DNA of 35,340 bases from Saccoglossus kowalevskii (taxonomy: Eukaryota; Hemichordata; Enteropneusta; Harrimaniidae): contig NW_003134348.1 in NCBI RefSeq assembly GCF_000003605.2, forward strand, positions 44,352 through 79,691, written 5' to 3'. This document shows, piece after piece, positions 1-12,224 of this stretch. The notes beneath the pieces are model-generated. The model saw only the letters and a list, made by a program, of their open reading frames with translations. It was not told the DNA's origin and made no database searches. The first letter of the stretch is position 1. Each line of letters starts with the position of its first letter. The position numbers were made by a program, and so were the translations under genes.

Positions 1-848
1 CATGCCATTTATGACGAAACCTTTATTCGCCACTCGCTCACGGGATATGCGAGTATCAGTATCAGGGTTGTTGTCATGACAACAATTGTGCTCTTTATCA
101 AATTTCTTCAAAGGTAGTGGTAATTTGTGTACACTAAATATCATAGAACCTCTGTTCCTCACCCTAATACTCAACCTCGTGCACCTGGGTCGAAAAGGTG
201 CGTCTGAATATATTATATATAGTTGCAGTGCAAACAAAATGTGTTATGTATATTATAATTGTAAAAACAAGTTTTGTGCAAACGTCTTTTAATGACCAGT
301 TTGCAAAGTTGCGACGTGGGTGTCGTGTTATGACGGATAAACATCTTCGCTTGGGATTGAATGTCCCACGATCGGAGTGTTGATTGAGTGGAAGATCTTT
401 TTTCATGTACTCTGGTTAGAGTGCGACTTGTACTCTGTTTATTGGGTTGCCTGAAGTGTGTGTATTTCGGAAATTGAAAGAGGTTTTCTTTTCGGGTACC
501 CCTGTCTCTAACACAAAGTCATTCGGAGTCGGACAATAATTCTCAGTAGAAGACATTGGACTCAGAATACAAAAGGAGCCCATTCAGTGTTTGTATGATT
601 GCATCTTGTAGTGAATAAAACGCGAACGGCAGTACCGAAGCAATTCACATATTTAAATGAGATGTGGTATAGACCATGGTGGGTCTGAATAAAAGTCAGC
701 ACGGAGCTATTTATTCTTAAAGCCCATGTTGTCAGTAACTCGTACTTGGAGGTGTTATATAGGGTATATTCTCTATAGTCGGACATGAGAGCTAACGCAT
801 TTATTGTCACGCATTGCATTCTCTTTGGGATATGATATGTTATAACCT
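1..848. other. Non-coding, nothing recognised
   Basis: No open frame here shows a protein family, splice context or codon bias that I recognise. The frames present are short, overlap on opposite strands and look random. No tRNA, hairpin or tandem repeat stands out. Confidence 0.6.
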
Positions 849-972
849 TTAAAGGACGGCAGTCGTCGCGCAGCGCGTGTTCGAATTTCATGTAAATAAA
901 CAATGTATTTTACACGCGTTGTATACGTCGCTATGAGTCCCATATCGAACAGAACGCGGCGTGCCGACCCAG
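849..972 (+). mobile_element. TTAA-type MITE copy 1, right end decayed
   Basis: The copy begins at a TTAA (849-852) followed by AGGACGGCAGTCGTCGCGC. It runs through the family core (GTGTTCGAATTTCATGTAAA, then TTTTACACGCGTTGTATACG, then GAGTCCCATATCGAAC). The right inverted end has decayed after about 970 and its TTAA is no longer recognisable. Copies with both ends intact are at 21,964 and 24,554. No coding capacity. Confidence 0.8.
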
Positions 973-1254
973 GTTACTTGCAAAAAATACTGACGGGTGT
1001 GTGTAGCTGGTTGTTTAAAACCCCTAACCCTTTTCAGACAGAATTAAACTCGTATTGTCTACCCTGTTCCAGACAATAAGCATAAATAGTACCATCGGGG
1101 ATGGACTTTGATGATCGAATTGAATTTACAGAAAGAAAAAATCAGCTTCATTCTCCTGATTGTTGGATCACTCAATCTCTAGAGACAGTCTTTGGAAAAT
1201 ATGGACCCCTTTTCAGAGAGAAATAATGAAAAAAGGATACCCCTTTTCAGACAT

Positions 1255-1340
1255 ATAAACAATGTATTTCTAACGAGTTGCACATGTCGATAAGAGTCCC
1301 ATATCGAACAGGCCGCGGTGCGACGACCACCGCCCTTTAA
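1255..1340 (+). mobile_element. TTAA-type MITE copy 2, 5'-truncated
   Basis: Only the right half of the family is present: the ACAATGTATTT core, GAGTCCCATATCGAACAGG, then GACGACCACCGCCCT followed by TTAA at 1337-1340. The left inverted repeat is missing. It lies about 280 bp from copy 1 in the same orientation. Confidence 0.75.
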
Positions 1341-2220
1341 AATAGTATGTAATTACACGTGTGAGTGTCAGAAATACTGTGATACTTGGAAAAGGTTCAA
1401 GTTTGTCTAGCTAAATAGACAAATCTCCTGTGCATAGCGTATATCGCATTACGACACGTACAGTTTTATCGGAATACCAGACGATACTATTTACAACACT
1501 GTTTTGATTCTTTTTAATGTTGGGCCCGTAACATCCTGTTAGTGGATGAGTGAACAGATATACAGGGACGACCAACAATTTCATGCCGCACTGACAGTCT
1601 CCTCTATCACATACACGTACGAACGTCGCACACTGAAATGTCGATTTGCCGACTAGTTTTGTTTATGTGAAAAATTTAAAATACTGAATTGAAATGGCGC
1701 CGTGAAATGGTATTTCTCGTTACCGCCATTGTTAAGAGACACTAGTTGAAAAAACACAATTTCATGTATTAAACATTAGTAGAATGAATTATTGTTGCAA
1801 ATCGCACTAACAAACATAGTCTTCCTCCTAAGGAGTAAAGCTCGTGCCTAATGTTTACATTTTATAGCCGATACTGTATTTTAGAATTTATTCCGAGATG
1901 GACTGAGTAGAAAGCTCAAAACAATGTACAACTGTGCGTAAAAAAACATAGATGACACGTTCATAATCAGCTGTTCGAATCAATTCACGTCCACGTACGC
2001 ATATCGTTGAAAGCAGACAGTCATATACGAGTGGTAAATGTCACTGTCAGAACGGCGCTTCACTGTGGGAATATTTAAACAGGACTGGAGAATGAACGCA
2101 TGGGGTATCAGGGAATACAACGATACCAACAACTATGAATCAAAACTTGGTATTGTCGCGATTAGTGTAAGTGGCAGGAATATTTCTCGGGTTGAGCAAA
2201 TAATAGTATCTCTAGGGTGA

Positions 2221-2251
<31 letters not shown>

Positions 2252-2252
2252 G
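2221..2252. repeat. T-rich homopolymer tract
   Basis: About 31 T residues interrupted by a single C. No SINE or LINE body is recognisable beside it. Confidence 0.9.
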
Positions 2253-4118
2253 AGGAAGCAAAAATCATCACATCCGTTTAAAACGCCGCTTTTAATGATA
2301 ACTGTAAAGTCCGAATGAATAAACGCAGGGGACTGTTTGCGTTAGGTATCAGGGAATACATGGAGCACCAAAAACAATATCTCCAAAGTGAATATTCACG
2401 CGATTAGAGCAGTTAACCAAACCACTAGTAGGCAGTCACGGCATTTGCATTTATGGAAAAAAAATATTATGTACGGGGCAATCTTTAAAAAAAATCACGA
2501 CGGCTGAAAAGTACTGGCATAGTCCGAACACGACCAGTGCTGCTGTCACGGTTTAAGCTAAGATTGAGCTAAGAATAGATAACATTAGCGTTTGGAAAGT
2601 AATCGTATAATTGGTCAAGAACTCGTACACGCGATCCGAATCAACAGAGGTGACGGTGTCAGCTATTTGGTGTGTGGTTCAATTATCCCAGTGTGATCGA
2701 CGTGCTGTCAGGACTACGGGCTTAGCAAACCCGAGGACAGCAGTATTCGTGTCTAGCGACCCCGATTGTCTGTTATTCACTCAATTGATTGTTCTATGTA
2801 CTGTCTTTCCTTCAATGCCAGAATACAACACACAGTGTACCTTGACGTAACGTCAACGGGCGGATGTTTCAGCGTCTTCTACACCGATAGAAGTGATTAT
2901 CGACTTCCACTTGCGTCCTGATAAACACACATACGACTCGCCTCCTCGGCTGAAATGACCTACCTGTAACTTACAGTACTATATAAAAGACGACGCCTTG
3001 GTAGATACGTAAGCATGTACACTCCCTGTCTTGAACTTTTCTGTTTCTCAACAACGCTTGAATGACGCATGCGTCGATAAGTTGAATACCAAGTAGACTA
3101 ATAAGGTTTATCGTTTATTCAATTGTGACTGAACCATGCTGCTTGGTTATTGGTTATTATTATTTTATTTACATATTTATCATTTTACTAATCTATTCAT
3201 AACGCTCAAAGTTACATGGTTGTTTAAATAGGTTGGAACTAAATTCTGCAACATACGATGCTATACTACACGGTCTATTGCCAGGTGACTGTGCGAGGCA
3301 TGACACTATTTTGTTTCCATGGTTCCCAAACGAAACCCCCGGACGAAATATTGAAATTCGTTGCCGTTGAGCGCGGTCGTCATACTGCATGGAAACACGT
3401 AACTTTCGAAAACTCAGGATAATGTGTTGTCTACTTCTTCTTGTATCGACCTTTTCGAGTGCCGGAAGTGGTATATATATATCATGGACGTACAATGTAT
3501 GTATTCGAAAAGGTAATGAAAGCATGCGCAGTCAAGCCCACAAACGCCGGTGATACGCCCTTTCGTGCCCCAGGCAAATCGGAATCCGGATCCCAAAAGT
3601 TAGTTAAAATATAAGCACCACACTACAAGGTAAACTTGAAAAAAAATCAACTGTGTTAACCTGCCAGAATACTGGAATGTGTACAAGCTTTTCAGACATG
3701 TGTTCTCCTCCCGGCTCGGTATTGTGATTTTAATACTCCATTGAGTGTCTTTGAATGCGGTTCACAATAGAAAAACAAACACCGGGTTTGGACGTGTCCA
3801 TTCTAAATAGGTCAGATGGTAGTAAATTACTATACACAAATATATACTCGGCTTTGTGACCACTTCGACTGCATGACGTGCATGTAGGTCATGAAAGTAG
3901 GATGTGTGCCAGATACGTTGTATATGTACCCTAGCAAATTGGTTGTCATGGAAATACAACTTTAACAAACTACATGTTGTTCTTTCCACGAAAATGTAGT
4001 GTACATCAAAGCATGGAACTATAAACCACAGTTCCATGGTCCAAGTTAAACGACAACGTCGGCCGACAATCTTTTCAGCGTAATTGTTTATTTGCGTCAC
4101 GGTGCCATCATTGGTTTT

Positions 4119-4149
4119 ACCATAGACTCTCTACTGGAGGGTCTATGGT
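4119..4149. repeat. Short palindrome (hairpin)
   Basis: The arms ACCATAGAC (4119-4127) and GTCTATGGT (4141-4149) are perfect complements. The next four bases inward (TCTC and GAGG) pair with one mismatch. The GGTTTTAC flank is directly repeated on both sides, as might be left by insertion of a small foldback element. Confidence 0.7.
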
Positions 4150-6704
4150 TTTACATAGCTAATATTCATATAAACATTCATATTATTATTAGTTGGAATC
4201 AATTGAAATTAATATTATTTGAAATTAATATTATTCGTAGATATTTATAAATTTGAGGTACACCATGTGGAAATCTTAATGTACTTAATTAGTGTTTATT
4301 ATTTTCAGTTTATTCATTCCAACAAAACAGATGACGCGTGTGATTTCTATAATACGTGTACACGTATGCCATCGTATTCCATATTTCTTGTATACGTCTA
4401 CACGATTAGAATCCACCGAAACTGGAAGCAATACACACAATGGTTCAGGTACACGGCATCGCGGGTAATACAAGACATAGCCTAATCATTCGAGACGGTT
4501 TAATCGGGTGACTGGAATGTAAATAGTATTTTTTTTTTTACCTCGAAGCGAAATTCCTCGACATATAATGTATCCCATCACAAAAGGTCACGGTATTGAC
4601 GGTTAGTATGTAGTTATCACAGGCATTCTGATGATGAAGATGAATAGTGGTACCGTCACTAAGGTTACCGACAAAAGGATTACAAAATGTATGGATACAT
4701 AAATTATTATTAATCAATTTAAAGACTTAATTGGTTGTTTCCCACAGGAGATGGGCGCAGATACATACATTTTATACACAATGGACAAAACTAAATTAAC
4801 GCCGGTACTGCTCATCATTGCTTGACAATGGCTATTTGTTAGTCGAACGACTAGTCATATTTTGGACTGGTTCCACCAGACCTACCATGTCAAGGTTTGT
4901 AGGTCCTGTTACAGTGACGGTTGACTGATGATGCGAGAGAGAGTAAAAGGCTTCGACAGTCAACACCGGCATCATACCTGTCACTGCCATGTTTGTTCCC
5001 GTCGAATATGATATAGTTAACAAAGATCGGACAAAAGTGGACGTTGACATTGTTTTCGAAAGCTTGACACTTGAGCATCGGTGTGCCAGTCTATCCCGGG
5101 TAGTCTATGCAATAACACACCACTTCCAAATTGAGTGGTACCACCATAACCAATTGTGCAGTTTAACAACGACTTCATTATATTTGAAAAAAAAAAAAAA
5201 CTATGTAATTGAACTTATCGAGTCGTTGTAGCGAAGCGTGTTTGTCCATTCAAACGTCCTATAATTTAATTTTTCATTGCCAGTATCATGTTCGCGATCC
5301 CACAATGCATCGGAAGCGTTCAGGTTTGGGGGCAAATTGAGTATTAAATGTTAGATCAACATTTAGGTAAAAGTGCCCCGCGGGGCAAGGTGTGATTACA
5401 ATCGAATGCTTGTGATGTCATGTGTAAGAAATTAACCCAAATGCCGATGGACGGGACTGACATACTTTTGGCACATGCATTTCCCAAAACCTTGAAGTTT
5501 ACTTCCCCAGTAGCTGATATTAAAACCCTGGAGAAAAAAAACAAGCATTTGTAGTGTTTCGTATTATTGCTATAGTTAGCCGCGCCCCATCCTTAGTCAT
5601 GGCATCCAGAACACGTATTTAAACGCATGCAACAGCACTGTAATAGATATAGGAGACTGTGGGAGTATTGACGGCCAATTGGCAACGGATTTGATTTGAT
5701 TGGATTTATGTTCTTTTCCAAAGGAAAAACATACTCTCGTTCAACACCAATTCTCTGGCATGACGTCACACGCTTGTTCATGGAAATATTCGACGAACAC
5801 ACGTTCCAAACAATGATGGATAATTGTGTGCAGCGATAATTAGGGATGGCCATTAGAAACTTTGGGGGAATATGGTAGAACAACTGTGCATATTATTTTG
5901 TTTATCGCTTTTAAATTAGCTTTTTTCTCCAGGTTGATGTACAATTGTGTGTGTTCTTCGTTCTTTAATATGCGTGTTTCGTTTTGTTTTTTGTTATAAA
6001 TATTTTTTCTGTCACTGTAAATTTAGTCTGATTTTTCAAGTTCCTGTGTACATTTGTTTTTCCAACCCTCTGAGGTCATAATTGAAGACACCCACATATT
6101 TCAAAACTGAAATGAGGTGAAATTTATTTTATGCACGGATTCATGAAACTACACTGGAATGTTCATAACTATTTCATTTTTTAATCGATCAATCACTGCC
6201 GTATATTTTGAATACGTGCCATGTACTCAAGTTGTCGATTGTGTTTACACGTTTCAAAAATTCCAGAGCTAACATCGTGACTTCCAAACCGACTCGGGCG
6301 GAGTTGTGTGAGTCATACGAGAAGTATTACAGCTGTACCTTCACTGACTCCCTCGACATCAAAGCAAATGAAACTATGTTGGTCCTTTGATTGCTTGTTA
6401 TTCGTCAATCGAATGACTAATATCCTACGCATTCCAGTCATGATGTGAATTATAGACCTCAGTTGTTGAGAATCGTCGTTACTAGAAACACTTCGAATTA
6501 AGTGTGGGTAATTGTTATATCTCGGAGAAAAGGAGGGAGCTTTCATGGGAAAAGTGCCACCGCCCTCGGTATCGGCTTAGGATTTAGGATGGTGAAAACG
6601 ACATTCAGCCACAGGGGGTGTTGTACTCGCTTTTCACTGTTGGGTACGAAATAATCTTCATCATATACTAGTACTGTACAATGTGTATATTATCATTCTG
6701 GTCA

Positions 6705-6845
6705 CTAACAACCACCTGTGGATCTTAACTTTGTAACCAAGGTTCCCCAAAAATCAATCTCGGTCATTAGCTTCGTCATTAAGCCTGAGGCAGACTACTA
6801 GACTACCACGCTTTGTGTTTCGAATCCCCAGGAAGGTTTTACACT
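6705..6845 (-). mobile_element. Degenerate SINE copy
   Basis: Read on the minus strand, the segment matches the body of the SINE at 33,505 around the shared GGGGAACCTTGGTTA and CACAGGTG-type motifs (near 6710-6760), with many substitutions. The adjoining 6780-6835 looks like a decayed tRNA-type head; a B-box-like GTTTCGAATCCCC is readable on the plus strand, so the head's orientation is ambiguous. Confidence 0.5.
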
Positions 6846-6955
6846 CGTCACCTGCCGAACGGTGACTGTCCTTGTAGTGTTTGTACTTTTTCAGCAAAGC
6901 CATTAGCATAAGTCAAGGTGCATTTTTTCTCATATTTATCTAAATTAGAGTTTGA

Positions 6956-7081
6956 TTAAAGGGTGGCCGTGCTGCGCCCTGTTCGATGTGGGACTCGTAG
7001 CGACGTATACAACGCGTGTAAAATACATTGTCATTTACATGAAATTCGAACACGCGCTGCGCGACGACCTCCGCGCTTTAA
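6956..7081 (-). mobile_element. TTAA-type MITE copy 3
   Basis: Minus-orientation copy between TTAA at 6956-6959 and TTAA at 7078-7081. It starts AGGGTGG and ends CCGCGCT. The core (GAACACGCGCTGCGCGACGA and ACAACGCGTGTAAAATACAT) matches the other copies. It abuts copy 4 and shares its TTAA. Confidence 0.85.
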
Positions 7082-7209
7082 AGGGCGGTAGTCGACATGC
7101 CGCGTCCTGTTCGATATGGGACCCATAACGATGTACACAACGCGTGTAAAATACGTTGTTTGGTTACATGAAATTCGAACACGCGCTGCGCGACGACCTC
7201 CGCTCTAAT
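7078..7209 (-). mobile_element. TTAA-type MITE copy 4, abutting copy 3
   Basis: It starts at the shared TTAA (7078-7081) followed by AGGGCGGTAGTCG and runs in the same orientation as copy 3. It ends CCGCTCT followed by AATT, where the TTAA has decayed. Copies 3 and 4 form a head-to-tail dimer with one common target site. Confidence 0.82.
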
Positions 7210-7440
7210 TGATGTAATTTGAGCGCCGATCGACACAGTAACTTAACAAAAGTCTGACATCTTAGAAGTGACAGTGACTGATCACCATATATCTAATTTT
7301 GTCTTTTGTACTGATGAATGTACACGTACACAAACTCCCTAGCATGCGAATCTGGGGGTACTTATGATAGCACGAATAATCATAATAGTCCGAGATAGCT
7401 GTGTGTGTGTTCTAACGCAAACCCACGGAATTTTGTGTGA

Positions 7441-7502
7441 AAACAATGTATTTACGTTGCATAGGACTCATGTCGCATACGACGCGACCACCGTTCTTTG
7501 AG
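7441..7502 (+). mobile_element. Decayed TTAA-type MITE fragment
   Basis: Weak match to the right half of the family: ACAATGTATTTACG, a degraded GGACTCATGTCGCATA, and GACGCGACCACCG. Neither a TTAA nor a left end remains. Confidence 0.45.
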
Positions 7503-7559
7503 TGACTGCACTTAGTGTGTTGGGAAACTAATAATAAACACGTATTTGGGTATTAAATG

Positions 7560-7967
7560 TTTTTAATATAAATAAAATTTATATTATTATTATTTTATTA
7601 TTATTGCACCCTCTTTACCGAAGGAGAATTGAAATGTGCACATTCACAGAATGTGAGAATATAAATATTATTGCAAAATGAATTATTAAAACATAATTCT
7701 ATAATTAAAATGTATCTGCATTTCATAGATTATCACAAAAATATAATATTCAATATTTGTCGGACCACGGGCCCTATAATATGACAAAGACCGTCATACA
7801 TTGCGTCATGCGCAGTCTGGGTCAAAGTTAAACTTTTCAATTGAAAAAAAAGAATACGTTCGACCGAAGCCTTGCTCGAAAATGGTTACAAACAGATGAT
7901 TTCCATTGCTAATTTCTGTCTAATGTATTACAAACATATAGAAAAATAGTTTGTTTGTTTTTTGTCT
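7560..7967. other. AT-rich 3' flank of the sulfotransferase gene
   Basis: This lies downstream of the sulfotransferase stop codon on the minus strand. Around 7565-7610 it is almost pure A/T with ATT-repeat character and contains AATAAA-type signals on the minus strand. It may hold the 3' UTR and polyadenylation site, but no single signal can be chosen from sequence alone. Confidence 0.4.
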
Positions 7968-9294
7968 TTAAAAATGGAGAGTATCATTAATGGGTCCGGG
8001 GGTTCCTTGCCTCGCTTTGAAGATGTGGCTTTGTCTGTTAAAAATGTCCTTCGCTTTCTCGTAAATTTTCAAATCGTAAAACAGTGCTTCTGTTACTGCT
8101 GGGTCATCACGAAGTTGTTGTCGAAAGGATGCAATTACGTCGTTTCTCTTAATACCACGCGTCTCCGCCAAATACTGATGGTAATTGACGATGTTTCCCT
8201 GGCAACGGGAAAATGGCAGACGAAACGCATCCTCCAATAGCTGCAGAAAAGTGTTGTATTCCTCATTGATGCCGATGACGGCAAACCAGTTTTCCAAATT
8301 ATCTAAAACGTATTGCAAAATATTCAGTTTATCTATTTTACTTAACATGGCTTCCAGAACCAATTCGTTTCTATACCAACATGGTATTTTATTAGGTGTT
8401 AGGGACATCCCTTTGCGCATGCGCAGCTTGTCAATAATGTCGTCGTATTTCTGTGTACAAACTTCGAAATTATAAAACAATTGTCGAAAGAAAAAACTTC
8501 CCTGGAATATCGCCCATTGGTTCAGCGTCACATTGTTGGCGTCAATAATTTGGCAGTGAAGTTCATTACGCTTTTTACAGTACTCGTATGACGATATGAT
8601 GCGGTCAAGTGGATGACGTAACACGGTGACGTAGGTGCAAGGGTTTTCCGCAAAGTCACATATTTTAAAAGTATGGCCCCCCGCGAAGAACTTCTGCAAT
8701 GGACGTTTCCCGCTATTCGCCATGCCTGTATAGTAGTCACCTGCGTTCATGTCGCACACTACAGACATTCCGGGGTAATGTTGCTCCGCGCCAATATTTT
8801 CCATGCATACCTTCAGAGTACTTCCGCCTGATTTCTGGTTGTGTACGAAAACCATGGTTGCATTTTGATACGACGTACTTGGACTACGAGCAGAAATTTC
8901 ACGTTTTGTGAAAAAGTTTGGTAAATAGTGCGAACGGACGATCCAAGGGAAATGTTTCTCTATCTTCTCAGTGAAGAACATATTGGGAGCAGGGTTGTGT
9001 GTCTGTGTATGATTTGGTTTCTGAAGTTTACCGTACCCTTGGTCGGAATATGTGGCAATTTTCTTTAATTTCTCGTAACCTCGTTCCAGGCTTTCAGAGT
9101 TTGACTTGTCGATGGTCTTTTCTGTGTTTCCAGAAACTTTAGAGTGTTGGCTATACTTTGGCAGTGGTTTTCTTTCTGTTGGTATGTTCTGCTGGTTTTG
9201 TTTATCTATGTTGTTGTTCATTGGTTTATTCTGGTCACGTGTCACTTCTGTTTCATCATTCCATCTTGCAGGAAGTCTGGCAGCGAAGAGATGT
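7968..9294 (-). CDS. Carbohydrate sulfotransferase (Sulfotransfer_2-like), main and last coding exon; 5' exon not identified
   Basis: The exon encodes a PAPS-dependent sulfotransferase resembling the Golgi glycan enzymes of the heparan 2-O/uronyl 2-O group. Numbering from the in-frame GTG at 9245 (425 residues): a polar Asn/Gln/Lys-rich stem (1-90); the 5'-phosphosulfate loop FVHNQKSGGSTLK (133-145); the 3'-phosphate motif VTVLRHPLDRIISSYEYC (206-223); and N-glycosylation sequons at 78, 128 and 238. Several Cys fit lumenal disulfides. The GTG is not a believable start. The frame is open further upstream, to an acceptor (CTATTTTTTTAG) whose exon would begin at 9294, and stops lie beyond it. 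So this is an internal-to-terminal exon, and the transmembrane anchor expected of the family must come from an upstream exon. The stop is TAA at 7970-7968. The acceptor substrate cannot be told from sequence. Confidence 0.87.
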
Positions 9295-9409
9295 CTAAAA
9301 AAATAGTATAAATACTATCAGCACAAGAAAATAGCATAAAATAGACGAATCTACAGCAAAGAATATTTGTAGTCACCACCAATCCAAACCAAAAACATAA
9401 AATACTCAT
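9295..9409 (-). other. Hydrophobic frame just upstream of the sulfotransferase exon, one base out of register
   Basis: Starting at ATG 9409-9407, the minus strand reads MSILCFWFGLVVTTNILCC and continues hydrophobic for about 38 codons. It is in a different frame from the enzyme. The two frames meet at a run of seven T (9303-9297). This could be intron sequence with a T-rich acceptor tract, which tends to read as hydrophobic by chance, or a signal anchor separated by a homopolymer length error. Confidence 0.3.
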
Positions 9410-11356
9410 CGGTTTCGACGCTTGTACAATTTTCTTTTTTTACCGGGTTTGGAAGATCGTAGGATGACATGTTGCTCTATTTGTTCATTGTGACGTTTAT
9501 GTGAAGTTTATATGGAAATACGGGATTTCATTTGTTTCATCGTTGATCTTTATTTACAGAATGGCATGTAGACAATCGGCCCTTAAAGCAGGGGAGTTGT
9601 CGCTTACGCATGCGTCAGGTGGTCATAGCGTGTCATTGTTTACAAACAAGCTTCCACCCATGAGCCTTTGCGTTCTTAGCATGTGTTATCATTGCTTGGG
9701 ACTCAATTCCCGTGCGTGCGCAGGTGACTACCCTTCCACTTTAACCGAAATACAATTGTAAATAAAATAAAACAAAAATTACAATAAATCGCATAAAAGG
9801 CGTCGTATGATATCTTGATTTAGAGAAATGAACAAATCTATAGACATAGTCCCTTTAGGGTCAAGGGTCATAATTAATAGGTAGATATATAATTCGCAAT
9901 TCGTGGTAGAATGTGCCGGTCAAAATAAAATAAAAATCAATTTCAACTTCTTCTCCGGCGCATAGTGACCAAATAGACTGACAAAAATATATTGCAGAAG
10001 AGAATTTTTCCACCTTGTTCAATCACGACTGTGCTTTTAGAGATTCATCTCTGGTAAGGTTTGAATTAAAGCACTATAAGGACGCGCTATAAACTGGAAT
10101 TTTTAGTCGAGCATGACTAAGTACTACCTACTGATGAAACCTTCTTTGTAGATGACTGTCCTTTTTTGTTTGACGTACCAAACTGCATGTATTTCCGTGT
10201 CCGCGTATCATCGCCATTCATAAAGACGCTTTTGCCGAGCTACTGAGATCATACGAGTCTTCCTTAGTTCCCATCCACGAGAGTGTCACGGTACACAATA
10301 TTGCTTAATTTTTGTCAAAAACTTACGTTTATTTCAGTCCTAAGATTATCACCATTGAAAACTGTTTCAATTGCCTTTTATATTAATATTCATCATTGAA
10401 TTACAATACTAATTGTTGGTTTTAGAAACAAGTTAGACTGACCTTTTAGTTAAATTATAATTATATAAAAAAAAACTTGAAAAAAATAGTTTTGCAAAAT
10501 TTGGGGTGAACGCGAAACCACCACAATCTAATGTTTCATTTCGCGATTACAGGGATTTCGCGTTAATGCCTCCATTTTGCGATATTTTCATTTAATTTAA
10601 ACTTTAAAAGAAATAAATCGTCAAGACTGTGCCAGTCTAGAAACAAGTGTACGATTAGGTCCGGGTCGGTCGTGGTCGATTGGCAAACTAAACAAATGCA
10701 CCCCGGTAAATGCCTCGTTGGTCATCCAGAAAGTTGGCGAAATGAATAATCGATTGTTATTTAGTGTAACATTTAATTTAGAAATTTATTCTGGTATGCA
10801 TTTGATCGAGAATGTTTTTTTAAAAAGGCACCATGGTTGAAATGTTCAGATGCGCTACCACTAAACTGTTGCCATATACAGTTGTACATGATGTCTGACG
10901 TCACATTTGCGATGGACCTTTTCATTCACTCTTTCTTCCCTGGGGATGTTACCCATTCATGATGTTCGGTGATAAATAGTATTGGTCAAAGATCACATCA
11001 GAAATGTATGACCAGTACACCGAATCGCTCGGTTGAATTCAACGACGGGGCCTTGGGCGAAGACTTACTTTAATGAATAACTATATCGAGTGATTGGGTA
11101 TTTATTACGGAAATGTATTGGACGAAAACAGTCATAATCTAGCTAATGTGGCCACCCATCGTCGTTATTTTAACAATAGCATGATGTAATGGACGAGTGG
11201 CCTACAACGGTGTGAATCAGTACGACCCTTTCTTTGTTTCCCCTCACGAGCTAAGCTATTATCACGAGTACAAAAGCAAATCGGGTAACGAAAAACACAT
11301 GGAACGAAAAACACACGCTTGTCTGCGTTGACAGTACATTTGCTTGTACTGTGCAC

Positions 11357-11383
11357 AGTCCCTCTATAGCCTATAGAGGCACT
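11357..11383. repeat. Short palindrome, AGTCCCTCTATAG type
   Basis: The arms CCTCTATAG (11361-11369) and CTATAGAGG (11371-11379) are perfectly complementary around one base. They extend to AGT/ACT outside with one bulged base. The outer AGTCCCT matches the palindrome at 14,995 and the end of the element at 31,407. Confidence 0.75.
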
Positions 11384-11521
11384 ATGTTTGTGGCTAGTGT
11401 GACTAACTATATAACATATATATATTTGATTAAGCTGAGGTAAACCATGAGTATATTAGTAGTATGTAATTTGTAGAAGCTAGTAATTTGTAGAAGCTGC
11501 TTCGTAAAACCACACATGGGT

Positions 11522-11557
11522 CGAGTCACCGTCCCTCGACACCGGGACGGTGGTCGA
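11522..11557. repeat. GC-rich hairpin
   Basis: A perfect 9-bp stem CACCGTCCC (11527-11535) and GGGACGGTG (11544-11552) surrounds an 8-base loop. Flanking CGAGT/GTCGAG bases can extend it imperfectly. The stem again contains GTCCC. No gene is next to it, and its function is unknown. Confidence 0.7.
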
Positions 11558-12224
11558 GTATACACATTACAGTTGTTATTCTTACCCCCCCTCCCCCAAT
11601 ATATACATGGTTATTCTTAGCAAATTCACCCCGGACCTATACTTGTATCCACTTTTGAATCGAAATTTAATCAAAGTTTCTCCTCAGTACGGAGTCCCAT
11701 TGTTTTGTTCTCGGTGCATCATGTACTGACCTTTCTGTTTGTATGTTAAACTGTACCTCGCTGTATCGCTGCCGGTCCGTTTTTTCGTTCGTAATTCGGT
11801 ATTTCAGCCATACTAAACACACACAGACAACCATAAGCGACACCAGTTTAGTAGCAGTTGAGTTCTTCGTTCGATGAGCGAACATGGCGCACCCGTGTAA
11901 AAAAATCTGTGTGTTTGTACGGCGCGGAGCGACAGCTTTGTCCTGACTTCCACGTTGTTTTCATCTATCTGATGTGCTGCGAATATAGACAAAGGGATAT
12001 GGTTATCGTCTGCGGCCTCCGTAACGTACCCTGGGACAAAGGACCCACTATAATAACATTTCACAGCAATAGAAAAATACGTACAGAGTGCTTTTCTGGT
12101 ATGTAAGACAACGTCCACACTGCTGCTGTGTTTTTGCTTCATATTCTCATTGTCTCAAAACTTGCATGGCAAGTTCATATTACACAATGTGTATAGATTA
12201 CCAGTCTCGTTTCAAGAAATACTA

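Larger units (their letters stand above)
1341..6700. other. Non-coding stretch with simple repeats
   Basis: I see no supported gene in about 5.4 kb. Contents worth noting: a T-rich homopolymer near 2221-2252; a weak duplicated motif (GTATCAGGGAATACA near 2105 and 2346); a palindrome at 4119-4149; a short direct repeat of a GAAATTAATATTATT motif near 4205-4236; and a run of 13 A near 5187. All open frames are under 115 codons and resemble no family I know. Confidence 0.6.

Noticed and set aside
562-903. 113-codon minus-strand frame
   Set aside because: Its start lies within a TTAA-type MITE, and there is no domain or splice support.
6780-6840. Genuine tRNA gene suggested by GTTTCGAATCCCC
   Set aside because: No full cloverleaf can be drawn; neighbouring sequence matches the SINE body, so it is a SINE relic.
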